Assembly: GCF_021018805.1 (NCBI RefSeq)
Contig: NC_086259.1
Span: 3,224,001 to 3,288,000, forward strand
Reading direction: 5' to 3'
DNA: 64,000 nucleotides
From: Prinia subflava
Lineage: Eukaryota; Chordata; Aves; Passeriformes; Cisticolidae
Part shown: in pieces, positions 39,551 through 51,027 of the stretch
Numbering within the stretch: position 1 is the first letter of the stretch
How the letters are laid out: the number at the start of each line of letters is the position of its first letter
The notes under the pieces: generated by a model
Database searches by the model: none
What the model was told of the DNA's origin: nothing
What the model saw: the letters and a program-made list of their open reading frames with translations, nothing else
Program-made: the position numbers and the translations under genes

Positions 39551-42059
39551 TCCACTTCTCCAGTCACTAACTGACAGATTCATTCCCTTCCTTGCACTCA
39601 CTCTCTCACACTATGTTATATTCCTTAGAGGCAGTTGACACAGCTCTCCTGGGAGAAAAAAAATGACTGAAGACTCTCCTGCCTGAGGAGGCTCTGAATA
39701 TTGGCTTCCTCATTAAACTGCTGAATTATTATATACAAAAGTGGCTAAAATCACTTTTTAAACCATGTTATTTCTACTTAATTTTTAGAAAGAATTGAGC
39801 CAGCATCTATCCTTGGGAAAGTTGTTTAAGCAATGAATCCACAGCTCCTGCCTTATATAGGCCCACTGAACCACTTGCCTACATATCCCCAGCCAAAGAT
39901 TCAGTGCCCTGCACTCTCCCTTAAGGTTATTACACTGTTTTCCATATCCAAACTTGCTTGTGCAGCCTTGGTACCACTGTACAGCCCTGCACTGATCCAA
40001 CACAGGGCATTAAGTCATCATTGTTTAGGAACTACACTCCTACTTGGATCTAGCCTCCAAGTCTAAAAGCTCCAGACAAAGGACACCAATCAACATTTTC
40101 TCCCATCCCACTTAAGCACCCACATGAACAGCAAACCTTGCATTTCCCTTCCAAACTGATCTAGCCATGATTCTTTCCAAACTGATCCATTCCTCAATTC
40201 TGTCCACTACGCTGAGAAACATGGCATAGCAGAATTTCAATGAGAACATGGAAGAACTGAAAGGAAAAGGAGAGATTCCAAGCGTAGAATAAGAAGGTGT
40301 CTGCCTGAAGAATATCTAGAACTGGCTGAGAGGAGATGGGGACAGACAAACTCATCTGTCTTTCAGGTCAAAGACAGCTACATCACCCATCTGTACAAAC
40401 AGGGAACTTCTTTACTTCCTCAGAGCTGCAGTGCAGCAATTTGAAGAAGAAAACTGAGCCTTTCAGGGATGCAACATCAACTCAACTAGACTAAAAAACA
40501 TGAAAACTTTTCTGTAGGAAGGTGTGATTGTAGCAGTCATTGTCAGCTGTTTGGGAAACTAATGTCCTTTTGCAATCACAAGTCAACTCCGTACAAAACC
40601 TAGTGCAAAGCTACCTGAATCCAACTGTGACTGACCAATATGAAAACCCAACAGTGCTATCTTTCATGTTTTTCATAAGCTGTGCTTCTGTAATGAAAAG
40701 ATTAGGTGTATCTTTTTAAATGAGCATAAAATTCATATAAACACTGAGTGAATAGGGTGAAAAAACTTTTACAGACAAAGCCAGAATTCTGCAAGAATAA
40801 CTGGCAGACATCTTGCAGTTTCACAGTGGTTATAGCCAGCACTTCTGCAACAAAGGGGAGTTTCAATTACTCTGGGGCACCAGGCACAGATTGAAACTCG
40901 TATTTTCTTATCTATTTAAAGTTGCTCAAATAAGCATAAAGTAGTGGTGTAATCAGAGAAGCTATTTCCATTAATCTTTATTTAGATTTTTTTAAAAACA
41001 GGCCATAAAGTTAGTTTATAGGGATGATCGTTCTTTGCACGCAATCTCACAATGCACACAATACCTGGGGGTTTACCCAGGCAGTATTCCCACTGAATCT
41101 ATAGGGATTTTTTCCTGATTATAGAGCACAGAGTAATTTCCCGTATTTTATATTAGTTATCTATGAGATGAGCATTGCCAGTACTGGAGCAACTTTAAAC
41201 AGAGAAGGAAAACTATAGTAGCTTTCACCTGAATTTTGCTAACTACAACATTTTAGAAGTCCAGAACCAGCTGTTATTAAGGTCCCTCAGTGCATGTTAG
41301 GGCAGAACAACTTTTGATATTCTGCACTTAATTAGAACTTTAGCTGGAATATATTGAGACAATAGTCAGGATAAAAGGTCTCACTCTCCTTTATTCAAAA
41401 GAAATTATACTCTCCAACACACACGTTAAAGAGAAAGTTATATTGTTGCAAATTCTAATTAGGAAAAAAATAGAAAAACAATTCAATTACCTCACAAGTA
41501 CTCCTGCAGTTACTCATACAGAGCACATGAATACCCTATCTCCATTACAAATAGTACAGACGTGCATTTATTACTAGTACACTAACAATTGCAGTACGTG
41601 ATGTAACACATATAAAGCAGACTGCTAAGAGGACACACTCATTTAGTTGGTTTACCTGGAAATAGGAAAAAGTACACTAACCCAAGATACTTGCATTAAC
41701 TTCAGCAGGCTTTGGATCAGGCTCTACTTGCCTGCCTAATTAGGGCTTTTCTGGCTTCTTGGCAGCAAATTTCCAATTGGCCACCCTGCCAAGAGCTCTC
41801 CTACTTGCTGCTGACTCTACTACTCCCCCTCCCAAAGGAGGTGGGGGGTTCTACAGCACAGAAACCAAATACATCCTTCACTAACTGCCAAAACATGTAC
41901 GAATCCAAATGTGCAATCCAAAATTCGGTTCAGCTTTAACAATATTTCCTTTGTCATATGGAAATTATTGCATGTTCTAGTCCAAGGAAAATACAGATAT
42001 CCCAAATCTTACTCCGAAGTCCAGCTTTCAGCACTTTGAAGTAAGCTACAGGACTGGAA
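39551..42059. other. Non-coding stretch, nothing recognised
   Basis: AT-rich unique sequence. Small inverted repeats occur (CCTGGG/CCCAGG near 41066-41083; CCCCCTCC against GGAGGTGGGGG at 41825-41847) but are too short to call as structures. ORFs are below 80 codons. Confidence 0.55.
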
Positions 42060-42170
42060 AGCACTGGCGTTACCGGCCGTTTTATCCAATGGGGTTTAAT
42101 TGCCATCTAGCGGGAATAATGAGCAACTCCGTCTCTCGACTTTTCTCACGTTACAGCCTTGCACAGCGAA
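42060..42170. other. CpG-dense patch with CCAAT motif
   Basis: Eight CpG dinucleotides fall within about 100 bp (42068, 42074, 42078, 42111, 42130, 42137, 42149, 42167), whereas the flanking kilobases have very few. A CCAAT pentamer sits at 42086-42090. GC content is only about 50 percent and the patch is far below CpG-island length, so this could be a small regulatory element, a recently inserted segment or chance. A 94-codon plus-strand ORF begins here, with no recognised domain. Confidence 0.35.
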
Positions 42171-45100
42171 GTCCTGCCCTCTCCATCCCAGAAGAATTTG
42201 TATATTTGCAGGACATAACTACCCAGAAGGTGTTTCCACTGGCTCGGCTCACCTGGACAGAGATCTATTTTTTCTGGCCCAGGGGGTGTCTATCAAAACA
42301 AAGTGGAAGTGAAGCCCTTCTGTTCTCAAAGACAAAGCTATACCTAATCCAAATAAGCCTCACACTTTTTTGAGGTCTAAGAAACAAGCTAGTCCTGTAT
42401 GCCATTCCCAGTGTGAAGTTTTCATAATTCTGGAAAGGCTTAAACTAAAATACCCAAAACCTAGACTAAGGCACTGGTAAGAAGATACTGCAATGCTTGG
42501 GAATCATCATTAAATCCCAAGTATTTATAGGAAAAGAAAAGACACACTTTTTCACTTATAATTTATTAAATCCTCAGGACTAACTCAACAAGTAGGCTAA
42601 CCCTAATTTACAAACATATAATCAAAAATATTTTCTTATTTTCCAAGTGTAAAGCACTAAGCCTATCAGCAAACTCATTAAGCAAAACCAATTTCCATTT
42701 ATAAGAGCTTAGACTCAGCTTTTCAAATACTTCATTTCTATTCTTCCAATTAGCATGCTACATATGGAAGATATTATACCAGCTACCCTTCACCTTTTAT
42801 CCTCAAAGCTATGAGAAGGACCAAGTGTTCCTTATTTCCTGATGAATCCTTAATTACCTGCAATATGACATATTCCTCCTTTTTTCTTTTTGATCTCCTA
42901 AAATCTAAAAGGCAAAGCCAACAAGGCACAATGTCTTACTCTGACCCTTTGATTTTATATATTTCCCAGTAACCGACTTCAAATAATAAACATTTGCAAA
43001 TGCATAGTATCCATCTGCATTTCCTTTCAGTCTGTCAGTGTCCTCACAGACCTGGTAGTCTCCTTGTCAATGGCTCAGCTAAGTTCATGTCCATGACCAG
43101 TTATTCCTTAAAGGGCAACAGAGATGTGCCAGACAGCAAACTGCTGTCTGCCCAGTATGGTGCCAGACCCATCAGATCCCAGGCATCCAAGTGGTCACCA
43201 GGCATTACAGCACAATCAGCACTTAGTTTGCTACGACTTCAGGTCTCAAATTCCATGTGTTAACGTGCAACACAGGCTGACATATACAGGAAGGGAGAAA
43301 TAAGGAAGTGCTGGAGTCATCAAATGTACCTGTGCCTAATCCTCTCTCTGAGAACGTTCCAGTACCATAACGCTCCTGATAAAAGCAAAGTATGTCACAT
43401 TACATTTTTTATTTAACAAGTACTACAAAATGCATTTGCCTTTTTGTTTAGCATCCTATCTTACACATACACAAGTTGCCAGGTAAATGAAAGATAAGAT
43501 GCCTGTTTGCAAAAGAATAGCCAACTAGATGTGGCTTTTAGCTGTCAGCCTGGACTCCTCATGTTAATGTGCCTTAATCAGGGCTGGATTAGCATTTAAG
43601 ATACACGTTTTGTGTAAATTTGGAATCTTGAAGTTACTATCTGGTCTACAGTGGCAAAGAATTCTTGCATAAAGTTGACAAAGCTCACATTAGCCAATAC
43701 TACTCTACATCTGCCAGGATTATCAAATGCTACTTTATACTTAGGACAGTGGAGATGACACTAGTAAGACTGCCAGTCTGAAGGGCTTTGCTTCATTGCA
43801 GCTTTATGAAAGCACAACAAAAATGCACCCAGTGGATGAGCTGGGTCTGCATTTTGCTTACATAGTATTGTGGTATGCATCTGCATGCTGTATTTAGAAA
43901 GTGTAAGAATAGCATAAACCTATTCATTCCTCTTTTTTTATCATACTTTATAGTACATGGCAAGTGAGGACACAAAGAATGTGACCTGCTCATAAAACAA
44001 TAACCTTATTGAAAGAAGTTCATTATCCCCAAATGATCTGACCTTGTTTGTTAATACTGCCTTTCTACTTCAGGCTCCAGAACTCTCAGCTACAAGAAAA
44101 GCCCAATCACATGCTCAAATCCATGTTAAAGTACAAGAACAGTTTATAACTCGACACTTTCTGAATTATTATGTCCTTGGGATGTGGAGCTGCTGCTACA
44201 GTCAGTTATTTTTATTTCTCATGCAGCCATGACTCCATCTGGAAACAACAGAGTCACCCTGTATCCACCAAGGCAGCGAGTTTCCTTGTGCTTGGTGTCA
44301 TCCTCTGGTTCACGTTCCCTGGACTCAGTGCTACAGTTGAAAAAAAAGGAGAAACAGGAGTGGCCTGTTGCATAAGGTATGCTCAGCTCACCACAGGACT
44401 GGCAAACGCTAAGGCGGCACCAGGCACTGACTGCTAGAACAATTTTCTGAGCGATTGCTCCACAAAGCTGTCTGTGTCAAACCTGACCAGCTACAAGGGA
44501 GCTATCAACACAGACTTTTCAGGCTCTTAGTGCTGAGCCAATTCACTACATTTAAAAACAATATGACCATCGTACACCTAAGTGAATGACCTAAGGTGCT
44601 CCAAGCATCCAAACAGCCAGACATTTTGTGACAATCTGCTAATAGTCATTAACATACTCAAAGAAAACAACCTCACATCTCAATACCAATATTAGTTAAT
44701 ATTTAGTTTAATTACTTACTGTGCTTATGGGGACTAACTTTATACCATACAAACCAAAGTGAAAAGCAGTAAGTACAGTGGTTTTGGTGGCTTTTTTCCC
44801 AAAACATGGTTAATAAAATAGTAATAATGTATCAGAAAAACACAGATGCAACATAATAATTATCCTTCACACTTAAATAGCACGTTTCATCTGAGAAACA
44901 CAAGGTACTTGAAAGACTAAAATTAATTCTAATTAAACCTCGCAGCATCCTGTGTAGTTATATGACATTTACAGAGTGGTAGGTGAGAAGACTCAGAGGT
45001 TTGGTAAGTTGCACAGGATGATACAGTTTGTCATTGGTGGAGCCAGAACAAAAATCAAGATCCCAGCTTCAAGTTCTATTTTAACTGCTAAGCTACCCTT

Positions 45101-46373
45101 CCTCTTTTGTTGAGCACCAGATTTTCTGCTACAGCAAAATGACAGATGAGGCAAAAGGAAGAGCAACCTATTTATATTCCAAAATCTGAGATTTAATGAC
45201 GAGCTAAATTGTTTTAATAACTGACTTTTTTCTTCAGGCTCTATATACACATCTCCATTCCCCAGGTTTTCATCTCATACTTAGTCTAAGCATGTTGAAT
45301 CAAGCACTGTGAGGATAGAAATTACCTCTGGAAGGGAAGGGTTTTGTCTGTCCACACAAGATGCATTTTCCAAATCTAGAAAAATTTAAAACTACACATA
45401 ATAGCAGCAGCCATCACAAGTAGTGCTTTCCATTAGAAATACTTGTTAAAACCCACATATATAACTGTATTTTAATGAGACTCCTTCTTTTAATAATTTT
45501 CAGTTCTCAGGAAAGAAAGAGGGAAAATGAAGAATCCAGAAAAGAGAAAAGATAGTGGGAGATGAAAAAGAAACAAGGTGCCAATCAGATAATTGCTTAT
45601 ACTGAAGATAAACACTTTCTAAAGCATAACATTTCACATTACAAGAGATGTAACATCTGCAAAAGAGAAGGTTTTTGTCTATTTTTTCTTAGCTTATAGT
45701 TATTTAAACTATAAGGTAGAAGAAAGTGCTTTTTTCAACTAGTCAGTCTTGTTAAATACCCCTCAAATCTATTATTTGAAAAATATAGTCTGCAAACTTA
45801 ATAATGACAGAAATTATTTGAAGGTCATCAAGGAAGAGATTTTATCTGCAAGAACCAACTATTCTGGATGCTTAGTTTCATCAATGGAATTCAAAATGTC
45901 ATTGATTTTCATTAAAAACATGATACATAATATGGACATTTGAGAAATGGGGAGAAAACTATTACTAATTCCCAAAGAAAATTCAATTTTCACGGTCCTA
46001 TATCCTACATAATTCCCACTGGCCAAACAACTGAAGCTGACAGTACTTACTTGCAGTTTAACACTACTGGTCCTTTCTACATGAAGGAAAGCAGGACAGA
46101 AAATTACAAATCTGATTGCAGCCACCCATAAAAGGACAACATTAAAGAAATAACAATAGAGAGGACAAATCATTATGCTTAAAATTACTAAAATACATAA
46201 TACAGGCTTAAGTCTATTTAAAGTGTATCTGCTGAATTTACCCTTTTTTTCATTAAAAAAATCACGTATTCTGCTGAGTAGAAAAACCACCTATTATTTT
46301 TGTGTCACAATATTTAAAAATTTGGTCTATAATAAGTCATTTCTGGAACTAAGATATGCAGAATGAGATACAG
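42171..46373. other. AT-rich non-coding stretch
   Basis: No gene or repeat recognised. The segment at 45500-45585 is purine-rich. A 143-codon hydrophobic ORF at 45859-46290 (minus strand) has no recognisable domain. A pyrimidine tract plus AG and a GTAAGT lie inside it 26 nt apart, which I regard as a decoy. Confidence 0.5.
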
Positions 46374-46660
46374 ATCACAGAATAGCTGAAGCTGGAAAGG
46401 ACTTTTGGAGGCCCCCAGTCCAACCCCATCGCTGAGCACAAATCTAGCTACAGCACATTGGTCAAGGTTCAGCTTTTGAACACCTCAAGAGCAATGATTG
46501 CCATCTCTTTGGGTAGCCCGTACTAGTGTTGGACCACCATAGTGAAAAAAAAACAATCTCATATCTGGTTGAAACATCTCTTGTTATAATATGTGACCAC
46601 TTATCTTGTGTTTTGTTGCATCCCTCTGAGTAGAAAGAGGTGTTAAACAATTCCTCACTG
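46374..46660 (-). mobile_element. CR1 LINE 3'-end fragment
   Basis: It begins with 'atcacagaatagctgaagctggaaagg', the reverse complement of a CR1 tail, followed by 'ccagtccaacccc' and later 'gccatctctttgggtagcc', which matches the conserved CR1 block preceding the 3'UTR. Strongly diverged with indels, so an old copy. The 5' limit is approximate. Confidence 0.8.
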
Positions 46661-48535
46661 AGGCTCCTTTTTCACCGTGACATGACAAGTGTTTGCTATC
46701 TGAACTCCTAGATCTTGTTCATATAAGAACAAGAGTAAGGATGTTTAGTTTTGTCTTTCTTCCTAAGTTTTTTTTTTTTCGTTGAAGACCAGATATTTCA
46801 TGTGGCTTATGAGCAAACTATAATCAACTGGAATCACCAACAGAAAAAACTTAGCATGCATTCTGGAATGAACAAGTAAACTAATACACAAAAGCCAGAT
46901 GTCAAAGTACTGCACCAGTAAGTGTCACTAACATCAAATACCTTGCTGCTACAGAACCCTCAGCTACTACCCAGACCATCATACAGAACTTCATTCTTTG
47001 CTGTTATTGTTTGGGTTCTAGGTACATAAGGTACACAGAAAAACTGTGATGCTGGAAAAACTGTGTTGGGATGGGGGGAAGGTGGGAGGTGAAAGCTGCT
47101 ATATTGCACTAGCAGATCACCTTGTCTCACATCTACCAATCTTTTCCTGAGGAAAATGTCCCTCAGATGAACTTACACTTCCTAATTTAGCAATAAAATC
47201 TTCCTCTTTCTTTTACTCTACCAGCAACTTTTCCTGTTTAAAATACCTTTTGCAATTTTGCCGAGTCTTTACATCAAGGGGGAGGGGGGTGGGGATTTAT
47301 TTGGTTTTTTAAGTGTAGAGTTTTCAACTGAAATCGCAGTGTTATGATAGTACAGGACACCATAAAGAGTAGGACAGGATGCCATTCTACAAAGGTGAGC
47401 AAATTGCTTGTTTGCTGCTTGTGCTTGTTACACCTGAACACCTGCATGACAGAGCTAATCCTATTTAATAAGCAGACACTCATTTTATGAGAGTTTTGCT
47501 TTTACAATCCTCAGTTTCTCAGAGTCTATAATCCAATTTTTATTCACTTCAATCTACAAAATAATTGAAACTTCCACACTGGTTTTTGATTTGGTTTAGT
47601 TTAGTTCAGTTTTTTTAATGGAGAGGCACGGAAAAAGAAGCACAAAAATTGAATTCATTCCACTTGAAAAATCCTAGTTTCACTGACCAATGTTTCTGAG
47701 AGAAATCAAGATACAAAAAACTTTTTTTTCTTTTCAATTTCAAAACTCAGGAGATCAGAATGGAAATTGCGTGACAGGCTTCTGTTTTGCCACAAGGGCC
47801 TGTTTTATAACTTTCCATGTAGCCATTAACCTCTGAAGTAATGGATTGGCATGTCCATCATTTAACTGGGGCAACACAAGAAGAATGACTCTATGGTTAG
47901 CACAGACCACTGGCAGGCAAAGAGAAAAGTTTCTGTTCATGTCTGTAAGACATGTAAGACATCAACACTCTGTAAGAATCACAGGGTGAGGCTAAGATCC
48001 ACAGAAGCGTTAGTTCATGGTATCCTGCCCAAGATATCTAAACTCTCGCAGATACTAAGCACCAATAGTTCCTGTGAAGAAGGCTGTGTTCCTGATTGTC
48101 CACCATGGCCATGGCCACCATCATCATCCAAAGCTAGGCATTCACATTTTATATTTGCAAATATAAAGGCCTCAGTCTTTAGAACTCAAAATTTGTGCTT
48201 GAAATATTTACACGACTCTCAAGCTGATTTAACGTCACTGTGATGCTAGGATCCAAAATGTGGGATAAGATCAAGGGCCACTGGCTAAGTAATCCAGCAA
48301 TACAGGTAAACGTGCTTCCTATAAACACCTGCTTGGCTCTCAGATGCTTGCAAATAAAAAAAAAATGAAATAAAAATAACCAAGGCTCACTGCAACAGGC
48401 ATTTACAGATTCTATTTATGAAACAATACAGTGTAAGGCCCAAGGAATACACATAAGAAAGCAAGGTATATATTTATATATATCACATGGATGCAACTTA
48501 TAATATTGTGCAAGAAAACAATCTAGGTAGTTTTG
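46661..48535. other. Non-coding stretch, nothing recognised
   Basis: No gene recognised. A G-rich run (G5-A-G6-T-G4) lies near 47279-47296. ORFs of 61-116 codons lack domains and splice context. Confidence 0.55.
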
Positions 48536-48540
48536 ATCTT

Positions 48541-49112
48541 TGTGCTGGTTTGGGCTGGGGTAGAGGTAATTTTCTCCACAATGGTATGGGGCTATGTTTT
48601 AGGTTTGTGCTGAACACAGTGTTGACAATATAGAGACATTTTTGTTATTGCTGAGCAGGGCGTACACAGAGCCAAGGCCTTTTCTGATTTTTGTACTGCC
48701 ACTCTAGCAAGGAGCATGGGAGGCTGGGAGGAGACACAGCTGGGACAGATGACCCAAACTGACCTATTCCAGACCATCTGGCATCGTGCTCAGTGTATAC
48801 AGTAGGGGGAAGAAGGAGGAAAGGGGGATGTTGAGAGTGATGGAGTTTGTCTTCCCAAGTCACCATTATGCAGGATGTGGCCCTGCTCTCCTGGAGATGG
48901 CTGAATACCTGCCTGACCATGGGAAGCAGTCAATTCATTCCTTGTTTTGCTTTGCTTTTGTGTGCAGTTTATGCTTTCCCTATTAAACTGTCTTTACCTC
49001 AACCCACAAGTTTTTCAGCTTCTACTGTTCCAGTTCTCTCAGATGCCACTGGTAGGAGAGTGAGCGAGTGGCTGCATGGGGCTTGGTTGCTGGCTGGGGT
49101 TAAACCACAACA
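48541..49112 (+). mobile_element. Solo LTR of an avian endogenous retrovirus
   Basis: A 572-bp element starting TGTGCTGGTTTGG and ending AAACCACAACA, i.e. with the TG...CA ends of an LTR. The internal order matches a common bird ERV LTR I recognise: 'ggggctatgtttt', 'gttattgctgagcag', 'acacagagccaaggcc', 'cctggagatggctgaa', then ATTAAA at 48982-48987 as a likely polyadenylation signal. The expected TATA region near 48797-48805 is degenerate. Flanking pentamers ATCTT (48536-48540) and ACCTT (49113-49117) look like a target-site duplication with one substitution. No gag, pol or env sequence lies on either side, so the provirus was reduced to one LTR by recombination. ORFs inside it are not genes. 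Confidence 0.9.
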
Positions 49113-50345
49113 ACCTTCTATTTTAACTCTTAGCATTTTGTAAACAACCACAGATCATCTGTTACCAATTGCTTTTGTACTAGTTTCCACTTTCATGTTG
49201 TGTAAAACACTGTTTATTTAGTGTACTTCTTACAGCTATGCTAACCTTAGTTCAATGAGGTCTCAAATACTTTTGTAGTATCAAACACTGAGTTGTTGCC
49301 CAGCCCTCCACACACGTGCACACTGCATGGCCAAGAGTGTCCCATTTCTGCTGGAGGGCACAGTGGAGCAGGTGGATAGAGAGTTACTGAAAGCCTAACA
49401 AGATTTTTTCTCCCAAGCCACCAAGGTGTTTAAAAATAACAGTGCTGTTTTGAGGACAGAAAGCAAGAGTATGAATAGAAGCAGGCAAAGATAAAGCTCC
49501 ACTAAAAATTTCTCAGGATTTGAAAAAGGAATCACCTGTCCAGGCTGCTCAGATAGGAACTCTCTCTTTCTTTACAGGCCTAGACTCTTACTATTATTTT
49601 TTTAAAATTCAGTGACAACGCAAAAAGACTTTTTGTTGGCCTTGAATTAACAGAAGTAGATTTGTTTTGGAGTTTTTTTTTTTTTTTTAACATGAAAAGC
49701 ATTTGTTGCCCATGAAGATATCCAACAGCTTGTTTCTTTTTCAGCTTTTCTTAAAAACAGATTTTGCAATACAATAGGATATCTCTGAATAAATAACATA
49801 AACCCTTGTGCAGGGTTAGAGCACCCAGACACTGCAGCAACAAAGCACTCACTGTTGAAAAGCCTCCACTAGATTCCAAGAACTAGCTAATTAATATTGC
49901 CATTTTGTTTTCAAATGCTTGGTCTCACAGATCTGCTCTCCATACGTCCCACCGTAGCAAGAGTTTTCTTCAGAAAGTTCAAGTTTCTGACAATTTATTT
50001 CTTCCCTTACCACAGGTCTGTCAAACTCTCCACTCTTGTCAGTGTTTCACCTTAGAAAATGCACCAGACTGGAACTATTTCAACTCTGGAGTTCAGAACA
50101 CACCAGAATCCATGGTCCACATGGACCTTTTTAGAATCCCATTCTTGCTCACATCCTCTCCACTAGAACAGAAAAATGTTATACACAATTTCCACACAGG
50201 ATCATAAGTTCTTGCCTAACTCATCAGATGACTCACTGAGAATTTAGTAGCATGTTATTGATACCAAGTTGCAAATATTATCAAGTGTCAAGAAAAAATT
50301 ACAAGAGCACTAGGTATTAAGCTTATGTTCACATTTAAAATGTAC
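49113..50345. other. Non-coding stretch, possible intron
   Basis: No gene recognised. A 16-nt T run is at 49673-49688. If the exon at 50346-50446 is real, this is the intron downstream of it on the minus strand. Confidence 0.5.
49673..49688. repeat. Poly(T) run, 16 nt
   Basis: Uninterrupted T run, a simple low-complexity tract. Confidence 0.9.
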
Positions 50346-50446
50346 CTGGGATTACAAACTCAGAATCATCTCGTTGATCTTGTTCAGAAAGCTCATTGTC
50401 AGATCCTAGAGTAGACTTACGAGATTGGACCTTGAAGAAGACACAT
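50346..50446 (-). CDS. Candidate internal coding exon, protein not recognised
   Basis: On the minus strand a branch-point-like region and pyrimidine-rich tract lead into TTGTTTTCAG immediately before 50446, and the segment ends at 50346 with CCCAG followed by GTACAT. The exon is 101 nt: one leading base, 33 complete codons and one trailing base (previous intron phase 2, next intron phase 1). The other two frames have stops. The translation starts CVFFKVQSRKST and continues to a polar, acidic segment (SDNELSEQDQRDDSEF) before VIP. This resembles a surface loop of a cytoplasmic protein with possible basophilic phosphorylation sites (SRKS), which is inference. A second donor-like GTAAGT lies inside at about 50415-50420. 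I could not name the family, and no neighbouring exon was found in the window. A pseudoexon remains possible. Confidence 0.45.
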
Positions 50447-50942
50447 CTGAAAACAAACAAGCAGGGTACTGATGTTGAGCCCTTTGATCCCACCAGTTCA
50501 GGGCACCAAAAATTCATCTGCAGTGTAAGAGATATCTGGCACATGTACCCCAGCCTGTGCAAGGGCCTGAGCTAGATATTTCTTTAAAGCCACAAGCTCC
50601 ATTGCATTCCACTGGACATTCACAATATGATGCTCACAATATGATACACAAGAAACAGAGAATGAACCCTTAGCCCGTGGTTGCAGCATTAAAGTGTCAA
50701 GAGCAGCAAACTGACTACCTCAGCAAAAGCACCCAGCAGTGACAGTGTGTCCAGGGGATCACTGCTGAGCACACTGCCCTTGCTGAATCACCCACCCCTT
50801 TCACACAGTGAAGACCTCGATGTGTAGGGTGGGGTTATGGGGTTTCCAGCACAGGCAGTGTAGGAGGGGGCTGTCGTAGTTTATGGTCATGCACAGCACC
50901 ACAGGTGTGCAGAGGGCCTTTCCCCTGCTGTCAGTACAGGTT
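50447..50942. other. Non-coding stretch with G-rich patch
   Basis: It contains the putative acceptor tract of the exon just below it. A G-rich patch at about 50825-50877 has runs of three to five G. No other feature recognised. Confidence 0.5.
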
Positions 50943-50943
50943 G

Positions 50944-50990
50944 CACATCACATCACATCACATCACATCACATCACATCACATCACATCG
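50944..50990. repeat. (CATCA)n pentanucleotide array
   Basis: About nine perfect CATCA units, the last changed to CATCG. Immediately followed by a different pentamer array. A Ser-His-His-Ile-Thr repeat ORF over it is an artefact of the repeat. Confidence 0.97.
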
Positions 50991-51027
50991 CAGAGCAGAG
51001 CAGAGCAGAGCAGAGCAGAGCAGAGCA
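50991..51027. repeat. (CAGAG)n pentanucleotide array
   Basis: About 7.4 perfect CAGAG units abutting the CATCA array with no spacer. The unit resembles an immunoglobulin-switch-like GAGC/CAGAG motif only superficially; no such locus is indicated. Confidence 0.97.

Noticed and set aside
41822..41850. G/C hairpin CCCCCTCC ... GGAGGTGGGGG
   Set aside because: Short stem with a bulge; not distinguishable from chance and no terminator or pre-miRNA arrangement.
45859..46290. 143-codon hydrophobic minus-strand ORF, the second longest in the window
   Set aside because: AT-rich codons give hydrophobic residues by composition; no recognisable family, no consistent transmembrane pattern, and overlapping plus-strand ORFs. 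The splice-like pair inside it would give only 26 nt.
48592..49143. Four ORFs of 61-98 codons
   Set aside because: They lie inside the solo LTR and are not retroviral coding regions; no gag, pol or env similarity.
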